From positions 1-26,077 of IMG/VR virus record IMGVR_UViG_3300027608_000132: a DNA stretch of 26,077 nt; one strand, written 5' to 3'. Made by a program: the position numbers and the translations under genes. Source of the DNA: a virus. The notes under the pieces were generated by a model. The model searched no databases and was not told the DNA's origin. It saw only the letters and a program-made list of their open reading frames with translations. Of this stretch, positions 5,851 through 13,739 are shown piece by piece (positions within the stretch are counted from its first letter, which is position 1; each line of letters opens with the position of its first letter).

Positions 5851-8552
5851 ATAAATTTCTTTTCTTGTTTGTCAATTAATGAAAATCCTTCAGCTTGTGT
5901 TGTTAATCTATTATGTACGATACCAAACTTATGAGGACTACCATAAAAAATATGGTTAAAAAACATATCTGCGGCATCCCATTTTTCAGTTCTTAATCTT
6001 TCTAAAAGCCATTTTTTAACGCTTTTCGGAAAGCCAATACATTGTAGTCCAATAATATGGTCGGTAATAAATAATAAATCTTGGTCAGGAACAACTTCTC
6101 TAACAGGAGATTGTAACCAACCATGTTCCAATGTTTTTACATCCCCAAAAGACATATAACCTATTTTATTATCTTCTATTATTTGATAAGACTTTTCAAC
6201 TTTCTCTACAAATTCATGTATAGGCACTTCAATAATACAGTCCCCTTCGCAAACTATAAGAAAATCAATACTGTCATCAAATTCACTCATAATTCCATTT
6301 TTAAATGATTCGAAGCATCCGTAATGTGAAGGAGTAAGTGCGGTCCCCAATTCACGAACTTGCTCGTCATTGAAGAGGTCCATTGAAACGCAGTTTGGTC
6401 GTTGGCAGTTATACTTAGGTGGCAAGTCTCCATAGGGGATATTGGTGTGTAAGATATATTCCCACCCGTAGTTGGCCACATGCTTGAGGGATTCTCTACT
6501 TTTTTGTTCTCTTTCGTCATTTCTAGTTGTTTGTAAGTGAACTAATCTAATTTTAGGTTTTCTATTTTTAATCTTATAATGTCCTGTATGCTCGTATTTA
6601 TGAAGGGTTTTATCATTTAAAACATGTTTTTCATTTTTATATATTCTATCTCCATCATAAAAATCAAGCTCTACTTCAATTTCACGACCTTTGTATTCAA
6701 ATTCTTTTTTAAACTCTTTGCTTTTATCAATTTGCCATCTATATATAAAGAACTCTTGTCCTCCTTCACGCATCGTAATATTAACCTTTCTGCTATCTAC
6801 ATTGTAAGTAAAGAAATAGAACATATAGTTATTAGGCTTCCCTACAATAGGTATAATTGAATAATACTCAGAATTTGATGCTACACCTAATCCACTATGC
6901 TTTAAAAGGGTTTCTTCATCGTTATGCTCAATAAAATATTCTTTTTCTAGGCCTTTTAGTTTTTTAACTAAATAATCTTCAAGGAAGTTTTGAGCACCAA
7001 TATTTTGACAAATATTATTGTACTCTTCTGCAGTCCTTACATCATCAAAAGTATTTAAGAAAAAATCAACACTAAAAGCCATCCCATTCGTTTGTATACC
7101 TTTCCCAAAAGGAGTGTTCAAGCTACCTAGATAAGCCTTATACATGTATGGTTCTTTTGCATCAATATCAAATGCTTTCTCAATATTTGTTATATCCCTA
7201 GGGTCTAAAACAACATCATAAGTAGTATAAAAGAAAGCTTCATATCCTAATGCTTTGGCAGCTTTTGCTCCGTTAAATAGGTTTGTTAATACGGTTAACG
7301 ATTGATTGCTGTTTTTTAACCCATTAATGTTAATTTCAGCATGGTAGTCATCTGTAAATCTATAAAATCTTGTATAATATGAATGATGAGTCAATGGGTT
7401 ATGCTCATCGTATATATAGTAGTCAACCATTTTTTGAATATCTTCATCAACAGGGTAATGTGATAAAAGCATAATCTTTCTACCCAATGGCTTTAAGCTA
7501 TTAATAGTATCTTTTGTAAGTTGTACTCTGCTATCCAAATTAGGCCATGTACCCACAATAATGACTTCTCTTTTGTTATTAGTAGGTTTTGCTTGAGTCA
7601 GTTCTATAACTTTGTCAGCATCTTCAGTAAGATTACCTGTTAAATAATGAAAATCTTCATATCCGTTCCATCTGTTTAAATAAACATCTAGGTTATATAT
7701 TAGCTTAGGTATTTGCTTATACTCTGCAGCTTCTTTTATTACAATAGGGTTTAATTCCTTATTTCCTCGGTCTCCTTTAGAAGGAAAAAAGAAAAGGTCA
7801 GCCGCCCTAATAAAGTCCTCTGTATCGCTTCTTTCTCCCCAAATAACGCAGTTTTCGGGCTTATTATCCATCATTGGTTTCCAATAGCTCTCAAAATTAC
7901 CTGCTTGATTTCCTAAAAAGTGAAACTTTATTTTATAGTCTTTTAGCTTTTCTCCCATTTCAAAGCCGTATTTCTGATTCTTTCTAGGTGTAAATAAGCC
8001 TATTATTACCGCATGTTTGTAATCATGCTCAAGTCCTAATTTCTCTCTTGCAATCCTTTTATCTGAAGTTTTAGCATCAATTGGATATTCAATAATCTCT
8101 TGAGGTACATTTAAGTGGTCGTACTTCATCATATTATATGGGCTAACAAATACAAACTTGTCAGGCATCCATTTTTTGTTTATGGGGTTAAAACTGCTAT
8201 CATGCGTAGTTTCTACTATTTTCCAACTTCTTGTTTCTGAATATAAAAAGCTAGACATTTTATCATCCATGAACATTTCAGGAAACTCTTCCATAGATAC
8301 TACATCAGGATTAAAGCTGCACATTATATTCATAAACTCTGTAAGCTTGTCTTCTCCTAAAGAATAAAAGTTTTGTTCTCCAACTAAATCAATAATTCTA
8401 TTCCTTTGAACTACGAAGGCCCAAGCAACAAAAGCATGTTCAATAACTTTAATCTCAAAATCTTCTTTTATTAATGCAATTTTGTTTACTGTAACCTGTG
8501 GAGCTCCACCTGTACTTAAATGTGGCGTAATAATTAGTAGCTTTTTTTTCAT
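5847..8552 (-). CDS. Three-domain glycosyltransferase (GT4-like + GT-A-like + GT25-like)
   Basis: 901 residues. Residues 1 to about 325 are GT4-like: N-terminal IITPHLSTGGAP, FTPRKNQ (187-193), HFLGN, and FFFPSKG...ELNPIVIKEAAE with Glu266 and Glu274. Residues about 328-575 form a second domain with IIVGTWPN, LLSHYP and FYTTYDVVLDP (acidic 446-450), compatible with a GT-A fold, but I cannot name its family. Residues about 660-901 begin RLVHLQTTRND and contain TPSHYGCFES (740-749) and VCEGDC (767-772). This order resembles GT25 enzymes, the family of procollagen galactosyltransferases and LPS galactosyltransferases. A fused enzyme could add two or three successive sugars. GC content rises locally to 46% in the third domain (6301-6480). 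The gene overlaps both neighbours by four bases. Confidence 0.75.
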   Translation of the reverse strand: MKKKLLIITPHLSTGGAPQVTVNKIALIKEDFEIKVIEHAFVAWAFVVQRNRIIDLVGEQNFYSLGEDKLTEFMNIMCSFNPDVVSMEEFPEMFMDDKMSSFLYSETRSWKIVETTHDSSFNPINKKWMPDKFVFVSPYNMMKYDHLNVPQEIIEYPIDAKTSDKRIAREKLGLEHDYKHAVIIGLFTPRKNQKYGFEMGEKLKDYKIKFHFLGNQAGNFESYWKPMMDNKPENCVIWGERSDTEDFIRAADLFFFPSKGDRGNKELNPIVIKEAAEYKQIPKLIYNLDVYLNRWNGYEDFHYLTGNLTEDADKVIELTQAKPTNNKREVIIVGTWPNLDSRVQLTKDTINSLKPLGRKIMLLSHYPVDEDIQKMVDYYIYDEHNPLTHHSYYTRFYRFTDDYHAEININGLKNSNQSLTVLTNLFNGAKAAKALGYEAFFYTTYDVVLDPRDITNIEKAFDIDAKEPYMYKAYLGSLNTPFGKGIQTNGMAFSVDFFLNTFDDVRTAEEYNNICQNIGAQNFLEDYLVKKLKGLEKEYFIEHNDEETLLKHSGLGVASNSEYYSIIPIVGKPNNYMFYFFTYNVDSRKVNITMREGGQEFFIYRWQIDKSKEFKKEFEYKGREIEVELDFYDGDRIYKNEKHVLNDKTLHKYEHTGHYKIKNRKPKIRLVHLQTTRNDEREQKSRESLKHVANYGWEYILHTNIPYGDLPPKYNCQRPNCVSMDLFNDEQVRELGTALTPSHYGCFESFKNGIMSEFDDSIDFLIVCEGDCIIEVPIHEFVEKVEKSYQIIEDNKIGYMSFGDVKTLEHGWLQSPVREVVPDQDLLFITDHIIGLQCIGFPKSVKKWLLERLRTEKWDAADMFFNHIFYGSPHKFGIVHNRLTTQAEGFSLIDKQEKKFI

Positions 8553-9490
8553 ATCATTTCTATTAATTTATCTAATACTTGTTTTACTGATGGATGACAT
8601 TCGTAACTTTCTTTCTTTTCACAGCATCCTATTAATGGTTGTACACCTTGTATGTTTCCCCATGTTTCAACACCATATTTCATGTTAGATGCACATTCTA
8701 GTCCACATCCACCTCTTACATATTGATATTTATAATCTTGTCTATTGTCTCTATAAGGTATTCTAAATTGAGGTTTTATTGATGAGCCTAAATGTATAAT
8801 TGGGACATCTGTGGTACCTGCTAAGTGCAATAATCCGCTATCCATAGTTACAAATGCAGCAGCATTAATCATAAGGTGCCAACAATCAGAAATGCTTGTT
8901 TTATTCATTAAATTTAAACCTTTTTCAATCTCGAAATTAAACACAGGTTTTTGAACATTAAAAAATCCTGTTTCAGAAGAATCCTTTCCAATAGATACTA
9001 CATTGTAGCCCTTATCATTTAATTGTTTTGTTAAATTCATCCAATTTTCAGCAGACCAAGTTCTTGAAGGCCATGTGCTTACAGGATGTATTAAGATATA
9101 AGGTTTTTTAGGTATTTCAAAAGAACATTCTTCAGTAGGTATATAAAAACATTCCATTTCATCATTACCAAGCATAAACCCAAGATTGATAGCATGAAAT
9201 TGTCTAATATCTATTGTATTATGTTTATATTCAACACCTCTTTCGTTCTTTTTACCAACATTGTAAAATGAGTTATGTACTATGTAATTATTTTCAATAT
9301 ATCCCATATCAACGCTAGAAGATTTTATACTTCTTTCCACATAAGGATTATTTTTAAAAACTTCAGGCATTTTTGAAATGACTAATATTTTTGTATCATA
9401 AGCTTCACTTATTTTTTTAATAGTAGGAGTTGCACATATTAAGTCCCCTAATCCATTACATTCAGTCAATTCTAAACATATATTTTTCAT
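8549..9490 (-). CDS. Glycosyltransferase, GT9/heptosyltransferase-like
   Basis: 313 residues. CNGLGDLICATP (11-22) is the N-terminal glycine loop and Asp of GT9 heptosyltransferase-like enzymes. ILIHPVSTWPSRTW (132-145) and MDSGLLHLAGT (216-226) are the matching C-terminal donor-binding motifs. The C-terminal third carries extra cysteines (262, 266, 289, 290, 298), which may form a metal site as in the TibC branch, although the spacing differs. Thus two GT9-superfamily proteins occur in one operon. The gene abuts the upstream oxygenase gene and overlaps the 901-residue gene by four bases. Whether it uses ADP-heptose or another donor is open; no heptose biosynthesis gene lies in the window. 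Confidence 0.8.
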   Translation of the reverse strand: MKNICLELTECNGLGDLICATPTIKKISEAYDTKILVISKMPEVFKNNPYVERSIKSSSVDMGYIENNYIVHNSFYNVGKKNERGVEYKHNTIDIRQFHAINLGFMLGNDEMECFYIPTEECSFEIPKKPYILIHPVSTWPSRTWSAENWMNLTKQLNDKGYNVVSIGKDSSETGFFNVQKPVFNFEIEKGLNLMNKTSISDCWHLMINAAAFVTMDSGLLHLAGTTDVPIIHLGSSIKPQFRIPYRDNRQDYKYQYVRGGCGLECASNMKYGVETWGNIQGVQPLIGCCEKKESYECHPSVKQVLDKLIEMI

Positions 9491-10138
9491 TTATATAATT
9501 TTTTCTGTATCATAATTTGGGTCATCCCAAAACTTGTTTGGATTAAATTCTTGAGAAAAGTTTGTAGTTAATACCCATCTTTTTTCATTTGATTGATTTA
9601 ATTGAGTTCTATGTCTAAGCCATGCAGGGAATATTAAAACATCTCCTGATATTGTAGGTATTTGTTTCCACATCCACATAGGGTCATCATAATAATATTC
9701 TCCTTTAACATATTCAAGAGGGTCTTTACATTCAAAAAATCCACCATTCTCAGGCATGTTCAAATAAGAAGCAGCTACCATAAAAGTATTTGAATGATTA
9801 TGAGCTGTAGTTATACCATCTTTTTCATGTACATTAACCCAACTATTTTTTATTCTATAATCATGAAAGTTGTTTGAATATCCCATACCCTTTGTCGCAA
9901 CTTCTGTAACCATAAATTTTAACCAATCAAAATATGGTGTAAATTCTTTAATTTTATGAGGTTGTCTTTTATTTTGATGAGAAGTATGTCCATTAACAAC
10001 TAATGATAATCCTTTTGGAGTTGTTGAAATTAATTCATGACAAATTGGAGCTAATAAATCCCAATCAAATTCATAATGTAGTTTATACATATAGCTTGAA
10101 TGTGGACTTAAAACGGATACTTGATTATTTTCTTTCAT
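9491..10138 (-). CDS. 2OG-Fe(II) oxygenase-like protein, long member of a paralogous pair
   Basis: 215 residues. His113-Asn-His115-Ser precedes VAASYLNMP and NGGFFECKDPLEY. GDVLIFPAWLRHRTQ supplies distal His176, and Arg187 lies in RWVLTTNFS. The order is that of 2OG-Fe(II) oxygenases with a His-x-His first motif. The N-terminal YKLHYEFDW and FTPYFDWLK segments are shared with the next gene, so the two arose by duplication. It has an internal extension (residues about 40-60) and a C-terminal extension relative to its partner. It abuts the GT9 gene. Substrate unknown; the setting suggests modification of a protein or glycan that is later glycosylated or sulfated. Confidence 0.75.
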   Translation of the reverse strand: MKENNQVSVLSPHSSYMYKLHYEFDWDLLAPICHELISTTPKGLSLVVNGHTSHQNKRQPHKIKEFTPYFDWLKFMVTEVATKGMGYSNNFHDYRIKNSWVNVHEKDGITTAHNHSNTFMVAASYLNMPENGGFFECKDPLEYVKGEYYYDDPMWMWKQIPTISGDVLIFPAWLRHRTQLNQSNEKRWVLTTNFSQEFNPNKFWDDPNYDTEKII

Positions 10139-10146
10139 AAACTAAA

Positions 10147-10710
10147 TTAAAATTTGTGAGAAAAATTTGTAGTTAATACCCATCTATCCTCATTTGATAT
10201 ATTAGGCTGTGTTCTGTGTTGAAGCCATGAAGGAAAGACCAATACATCATTTGTTTTTGTAGGTAAAGTACTCCAAATATTTTCGTTACTAATTGGCAAA
10301 TTAGATTTGTGATATTCTAAAGGGTCTTTAGCTTGAAAATAACCACCATTATCGGGCATGTATAAATAAGCAGCTACCACAATAGAATTACAAGCATGAT
10401 TATGTTCATTAGCTTGAGCATTACTTTTATGAACATTTACATAACTATCGGTAATATAATATTTCATTTGATATTCATTAAAAGCCATTTTGATATTAGC
10501 TAAATTATCAACCCATGGCTTCAACCAATCATAATATGGTTTAAAGTCTTTTATATAATGAGGTTTAGCAAAGTTTTTTTGTGATGTAGAACGAGCACCT
10601 TCATCCACAATAATATCTTCACATATTGGTTTCAAAATATTCCAATCAAATTCAAAATTTAGTTTAAATATGAAGGGCCTAAATGGATTAATTATTTCAG
10701 CAGATTGCAT
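10147..10710 (-). CDS. 2OG-Fe(II) oxygenase-like protein, short member of a paralogous pair
   Basis: 187 residues. Shared with the neighbour at 9491-10138: FKLNFEFDW, FKPYYDWLKP, VNVH, His103-Asn-His105, YMPDNGGYF, AKDPLEY, VFPSWLQHRTQ with distal His165, and RWVLTTNFS with Arg176. All predicted iron and 2-oxoglutarate ligands are retained, so both copies should be active. Its start codon lies inside the end of the sulfotransferase gene (14-base overlap), placing it second in the operon. It was probably duplicated in place, with an eight-base gap between the copies. Confidence 0.75.
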   Translation of the reverse strand: MQSAEIINPFRPFIFKLNFEFDWNILKPICEDIIVDEGARSTSQKNFAKPHYIKDFKPYYDWLKPWVDNLANIKMAFNEYQMKYYITDSYVNVHKSNAQANEHNHACNSIVVAAYLYMPDNGGYFQAKDPLEYHKSNLPISNENIWSTLPTKTNDVLVFPSWLQHRTQPNISNEDRWVLTTNFSHKF

Positions 10711-11518
10711 AATTAAATTTTTTAAAGTACCATAGATGATTTTTATATATCCAATTACAAGCCTCTTTGCCTATTATTTCTTCGGCTTTTGTTTCATTTA
10801 CAGAGACTTTGCTTTTTATTTTATGACTAGCAAAGTGTAACATGTCGTTTTCTATAGTTGTTTTTTTTACTGATTTGAAATCATGTAAAAAATAAGGAAT
10901 TTTTAAAAAGTCGTAAATTCTTTTGATTTCACTTTCAGGAGATATACAAAATTCTTCATACTTTATAAATAGCATTTTGCTATCATTACCCCAATTAATA
11001 ATTTCTTTTAATCTTTCTAAGTTTAGAGCTAAAGGCGGTTTAGTTGACCATTCCACAATTCTTTTCTCCATAGTTGTATTTTTTAATTCATTCCAATCTA
11101 TGTGAGAGTTTATTTTCAAAAAATCATTTCTATAGTTTTTTTCAAAAGATGCAAAAATGTCTCTTAAATCTCTTACCATAAATATAATCTTAGGGGCCTC
11201 ATTATTGATTTGAACTAAATAATCGTAGAAATACCCCCAAGAGAAGTTTTTGTCAACATAATAAGGCTTGTTTGTAATATTAGCAGCATAGGCTTTTAAT
11301 CCTTCTTTACAAAAACTAGTAAATGCTTTTTTTAAGATTTGTTCTTGAGAAGGGTGCTGATATTGCAAGTTCATTAAGAACTCATTTTTTGCTGAAACTA
11401 TTATTTCAGTCAAAGCTCCCATAGAAGGGGCATAAATATCATTATTCTGTGCAAGGATATTCTGTAAAAGAGTCGCCCCTGAACGAGGGAGGGATGAATT
11501 ATAGAAAATCTTTTGCAT
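10697..11518 (-). CDS. Sulfotransferase (PAPS-dependent)
   Basis: 273 residues. The start LPRSGATLLQNIL (10-22) is the 5'-phosphosulfate-binding loop of PAPS-dependent sulfotransferases, where Arg12 and Ser13 replace the usual Lys/Ser/Thr set seen in other branches. IIFMVRDLRDIFASF (111-125) is the 3'-phosphate-binding segment with Arg116 and Ser124. LFIKYEEF is a further conserved strand. The enzyme moves sulfate from PAPS to a hydroxyl or amine on a sugar or protein. It is first in the minus-strand operon, with ATG behind AATAACC, and is divergently arranged to an APS kinase gene that would supply PAPS. Acceptor unknown; a glycan on a virion protein is the favoured guess, tyrosine or another residue is possible. 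Confidence 0.8.
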   Translation of the reverse strand: MQKIFYNSSLPRSGATLLQNILAQNNDIYAPSMGALTEIIVSAKNEFLMNLQYQHPSQEQILKKAFTSFCKEGLKAYAANITNKPYYVDKNFSWGYFYDYLVQINNEAPKIIFMVRDLRDIFASFEKNYRNDFLKINSHIDWNELKNTTMEKRIVEWSTKPPLALNLERLKEIINWGNDSKMLFIKYEEFCISPESEIKRIYDFLKIPYFLHDFKSVKKTTIENDMLHFASHKIKSKVSVNETKAEEIIGKEACNWIYKNHLWYFKKFNYAIC

Positions 11519-11588
11519 GGTTATTTTTATTTTATAAAATTAATGTATTTTCTACATATTTTGTATATTTACAATCTAAAATATTTTT
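11519..11588. promoter_or_regulatory. Divergent intergenic region between sulfotransferase operon and DUF6165/APS kinase genes
   Basis: These 70 AT-rich bases separate two diverging gene sets, so they must hold or border both promoters. On the plus strand TTTACAATCTAAAA lies shortly before the DUF6165 start; a related AATCTAAAA element recurs before 12507 and 19656. On the minus strand the sulfotransferase ATG follows AATAACC. I could not find an exact copy of the Bacteroidota TAnnTTTG -7 box. Confidence 0.5.
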
Positions 11589-11966
11589 ATGATAATTGAA
11601 ATTAGCATCGGAGAAGCATTTGACAGACTTACCATCCTCAAAATTAAATCAGAAAAGATTAAAGATGAGGCCAAACTGACGAATGTCATGAAAGAGTACT
11701 ATTATCTGCAAAACCTCATGAAGGATGAATTAGAAGTAGATGAGGATAATGAAGATTTTAAAAGATTGTTGGAAATCAATGAAACTTTATGGGGAGTAGA
11801 GGATTTATTGAGAGAATTTGAACAAGCAAACTCTTTTGGAGAAGAATTTGTACATTTAGCTAGGTCTGTTTATGTACTAAATGATAAAAGAGCAATAGCT
11901 AAAAAAGAGATAAATATGGGCTACGGGAGTCAATTTGTAGAGGAGAAATCTTATAACCAACTGTAA
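11589..11966 (+). CDS. DUF6165-like protein
   Basis: 125 residues. The opening EISIGEAFDRLTILKIKSEKI, the central LLEINETLWGVEDLLR and the final LARSVYVLNDKRA, EINMGYGS and EEKSY match my recollection of DUF6165, a small helical family usually encoded inside lipopolysaccharide or capsule glycosyltransferase clusters. Its biochemical role is unknown. Charged and mostly helical, it lacks membrane segments. It leads a plus-strand unit with the APS kinase six bases downstream, divergent to the sulfotransferase operon, which fits an accessory role in glycan assembly. Confidence 0.65.
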   Translation: MIIEISIGEAFDRLTILKIKSEKIKDEAKLTNVMKEYYYLQNLMKDELEVDEDNEDFKRLLEINETLWGVEDLLREFEQANSFGEEFVHLARSVYVLNDKRAIAKKEINMGYGSQFVEEKSYNQL

Positions 11967-11972
11967 ATCAAT

Positions 11973-12428
11973 ATGATAGTAGTTTTTTATGGCCAACCTA
12001 GCTCAGGCAAGACTACCTTAGCTAAATTACTCCAAGAAAAGATTTTTTTACAAAATCAACCAACCCCTGTTATCATAGATGGGGATGAAATTCGTGCTAT
12101 TTTTAAAGATACTGACTATTCAAAAGAAGGTCGAACAAATAACCTAAGAAGGATTAGTGATATAGCAACTTTTTTAGAAAGTAAGTATAACTTAGTGATT
12201 ATCAGTGCAGTATATCCTTATCAAGAAGCTAGACAATACTTAGATAGTATATGCAATAATGTGCTTTGGGTTCATTTATTCAATGTTGATTTTAGAGAAA
12301 AGCAAGAATTTCATGTAAAAGATTTTGACCTCCCTTATTTTGAAGCTAGAAAGAATTGTTCTATAAATACTACAAATTTTACTCCTGAAATGTGTATTGA
12401 GAGAATATTAGATTATATGTCTTTATAA
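11973..12428 (+). CDS. cysC: Adenylylsulfate (APS) kinase
   Basis: 151 residues. Walker A loop GQPSSGKTT (7-15), then DGDEIR (36-41), then the APS-kinase signature EGRTNNLRRI with Arg54, Asn57 and Arg59, and VYPYQEAR (80-87). These are in the order of CysC, which phosphorylates adenylylsulfate to PAPS with ATP. At 151 residues it is somewhat shorter than typical stand-alone CysC, yet all motifs are present. It needs APS, so the host must supply ATP sulfurylase (none in this window). PAPS is the donor of the sulfotransferase encoded across the divergent promoter, which argues for a role in sulfation rather than sulfate assimilation. A related small P-loop kinase remains possible. Confidence 0.75.
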   Translation: MIVVFYGQPSSGKTTLAKLLQEKIFLQNQPTPVIIDGDEIRAIFKDTDYSKEGRTNNLRRISDIATFLESKYNLVIISAVYPYQEARQYLDSICNNVLWVHLFNVDFREKQEFHVKDFDLPYFEARKNCSINTTNFTPEMCIERILDYMSL

Positions 12429-12506
12429 GTAATCATTAAATATTACTCAATTTTTAGTATATAAATCTAAAATTGTACTATTTTTATACTAAATATTTAA
12501 GTGTTT
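12429..12506 (+). promoter_or_regulatory. Intergenic region with inverted repeat and AATCTAAAA element
   Basis: A perfect 9-base inverted repeat, TTTAGTATA (12453-12461) and TATACTAAA (12485-12493), encloses a 23-base loop containing AAATCTAAAATTG. A second short inverted repeat, AGTAAT (12428-12433) and ATTACT (12442-12447), overlaps the end of the upstream gene. The first could be an operator, the second a weak transcript end. This is where the small membrane protein set begins, so a promoter is expected here. Confidence 0.45.
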
Positions 12507-12809
12507 ATGGCTGCTCCTGCAAAAAAGACAACAACTAGAACTGTAAGCTCAAGTGATAACTTGACTGTGAGAGTTAATCATATTGAGAAAACTATGATGA
12601 AAATTAGTCCTCAAATTGATGAAATTTATAAAGTTATTGTAGGGAATGAAGCTTTTCAACAGGAAGGGTTGATTTCAAGAGTTAAAAAATTAGAAGACCA
12701 AAACGAAAAAAGTAATGCTCTTAGAAATAAATTAATGGGTGCATTTGTTGTAGGTGGTGCAGTTTGGACAGTATTATGGGAAATAATTAAAAATAACTTT
12801 TTGAAATGA
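12507..12809 (+). CDS. Small tail-anchored coiled-coil membrane protein (XhlA-like layout)
   Basis: 100 residues from the ATG at 12507; a GTG two codons upstream is in frame but less likely. A basic Thr/Ser-rich N-terminus is followed by a heptad-like helix (VNHIEKTMMKI...VKKLEDQ) and one C-terminal membrane segment, roughly residues 76-92 (MGAFVVGGAVWTVLW), then a short basic tail. The layout is like haemolysin XhlA proteins that work with phage holins, but the likeness is one of layout only. It overlaps the next gene by ATGA. It could equally be a virion or envelope protein. Confidence 0.6.
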   Translation: MAAPAKKTTTRTVSSSDNLTVRVNHIEKTMMKISPQIDEIYKVIVGNEAFQQEGLISRVKKLEDQNEKSNALRNKLMGAFVVGGAVWTVLWEIIKNNFLK

Positions 12810-13237
12810 TACCTAAAGGAGACCCTAAAGCAATAAATCCTATTCAAAAGATATTTTCTGATGGGGACTTAAAAAAAATAGGTACTGCACAAACAATTGG
12901 ACAGTTTGCTGAAATAGGGGCTGCTTTGGCAGGGGGTTTTGCTGCTTTAAATGATGCTAAAAAAGCTCAACAGTTTCAAAACTATTTGTCTAATCTTAGC
13001 GATGACCAACAACAAGCTTTGATTAATTCAATAGAAAAAGCAAAAACAGAGGAAGAGACTTATAGAATTATTGCTGCTGTTATACAAAATGCACAATCAA
13101 AAAGGGTTGAAAACCTTGCAGGTGTGATAGTTAAACAAGAGCAAATAAATAGAAATATTAGAATAGAGAAAATAGTTATTATATCATTATTAGGTTTATT
13201 AGCTATAGGTTTAATTTATTCAAGAAAAAAAGATTAA
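12806..13237 (+). CDS. Tail-anchored membrane protein, paralogue of the 13740 gene
   Basis: 143 residues with an Ala/Gly-rich N-terminal part (GAALAGGFAAL), a long charged helix with LSDDQQQALINSIEKA, and a C-terminal membrane segment (about 122-138, IVIISLLGLLAIGLIYS) ending in RKKD. Its second half aligns by eye with the protein at 13740-14090 (LS.L..DQ...L, then KA, RV, I...E..N, LLG). Function not recognised. Start overlaps the previous stop (ATGA) and its stop overlaps the next start (TAATG), so it is part of a coupled set. Confidence 0.7.
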   Translation: MIPKGDPKAINPIQKIFSDGDLKKIGTAQTIGQFAEIGAALAGGFAALNDAKKAQQFQNYLSNLSDDQQQALINSIEKAKTEEETYRIIAAVIQNAQSKRVENLAGVIVKQEQINRNIRIEKIVIISLLGLLAIGLIYSRKKD

Positions 13238-13737
13238 TGCAAAACGAAACCATAAAAAGAGAAAATGACCAAAGGATTGATGAATTAGAGGCTGCAATAG
13301 TTGATAATTTGGAATTAATAGAATGTCCCGTAGTACATAGATTTACAGATGGAATGTACATAAGGGAAATATCTATGCCAAAAGGTTCTTTGCTAACTAG
13401 CAAAATTCATAATTCTAATCATCCATACACTATTTCGAAAGGAGTAGCCTTGGTACAAATTGATGCGGGAGAATGGATTGAGTTAGCGGCCCCTTATACG
13501 GGTATAACTTTAGCGGGAACTAGAAGAGTTTTATTTATTGAAGAAGATTGTATTTGGACAACATATCATCCATTAGAAGATATGAAATTGACTTACAATG
13601 ATTTGACTGAAGAAGAAAAACAAAACATAGTAGATGAAATTGAAAATGAAATAATAGAACCGCATGTGAATTATCTTACAGGTACTAATATTCATTTAGA
13701 TTATAAAGAAAAGATTGATAAAAATAAAATTGGATAA
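13237..13737 (+). CDS. Cupin-like phage protein
   Basis: 166 residues. After an N-terminal helix comes a beta-rich domain: HRFTDGMYIREISMPKGS, LTSKIHNSNHPYTISKG, LVQIDAGEW, AGTRRVLF, DCIWTTYHP. His58, His62 and His111 stand where cupins often hold a metal ion. Such cupin-like proteins recur in tailed phage genomes next to virion genes, and no activity is established. It is set between the two paralogous tail-anchored proteins, two bases from the next start. An enzymatic role (isomerase or dioxygenase on a sugar) is possible in this neighbourhood but not shown. Confidence 0.6.
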   Translation: MQNETIKRENDQRIDELEAAIVDNLELIECPVVHRFTDGMYIREISMPKGSLLTSKIHNSNHPYTISKGVALVQIDAGEWIELAAPYTGITLAGTRRVLFIEEDCIWTTYHPLEDMKLTYNDLTEEEKQNIVDEIENEIIEPHVNYLTGTNIHLDYKEKIDKNKIG

Positions 13738-13739
13738 TT

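Noticed and set aside
6287-6520. Alternate minus-strand frame over the GC-rich patch
   Set aside because: It lies fully within the 901-residue glycosyltransferase in another frame and has no recognisable domain; it is open because of the local GC rise.
12507-12809. Firm call as holin or XhlA
   Set aside because: Only the coiled-coil plus C-terminal anchor layout agrees, and neighbours with the same layout make a lysis-specific role doubtful; no endolysin gene is in the window.
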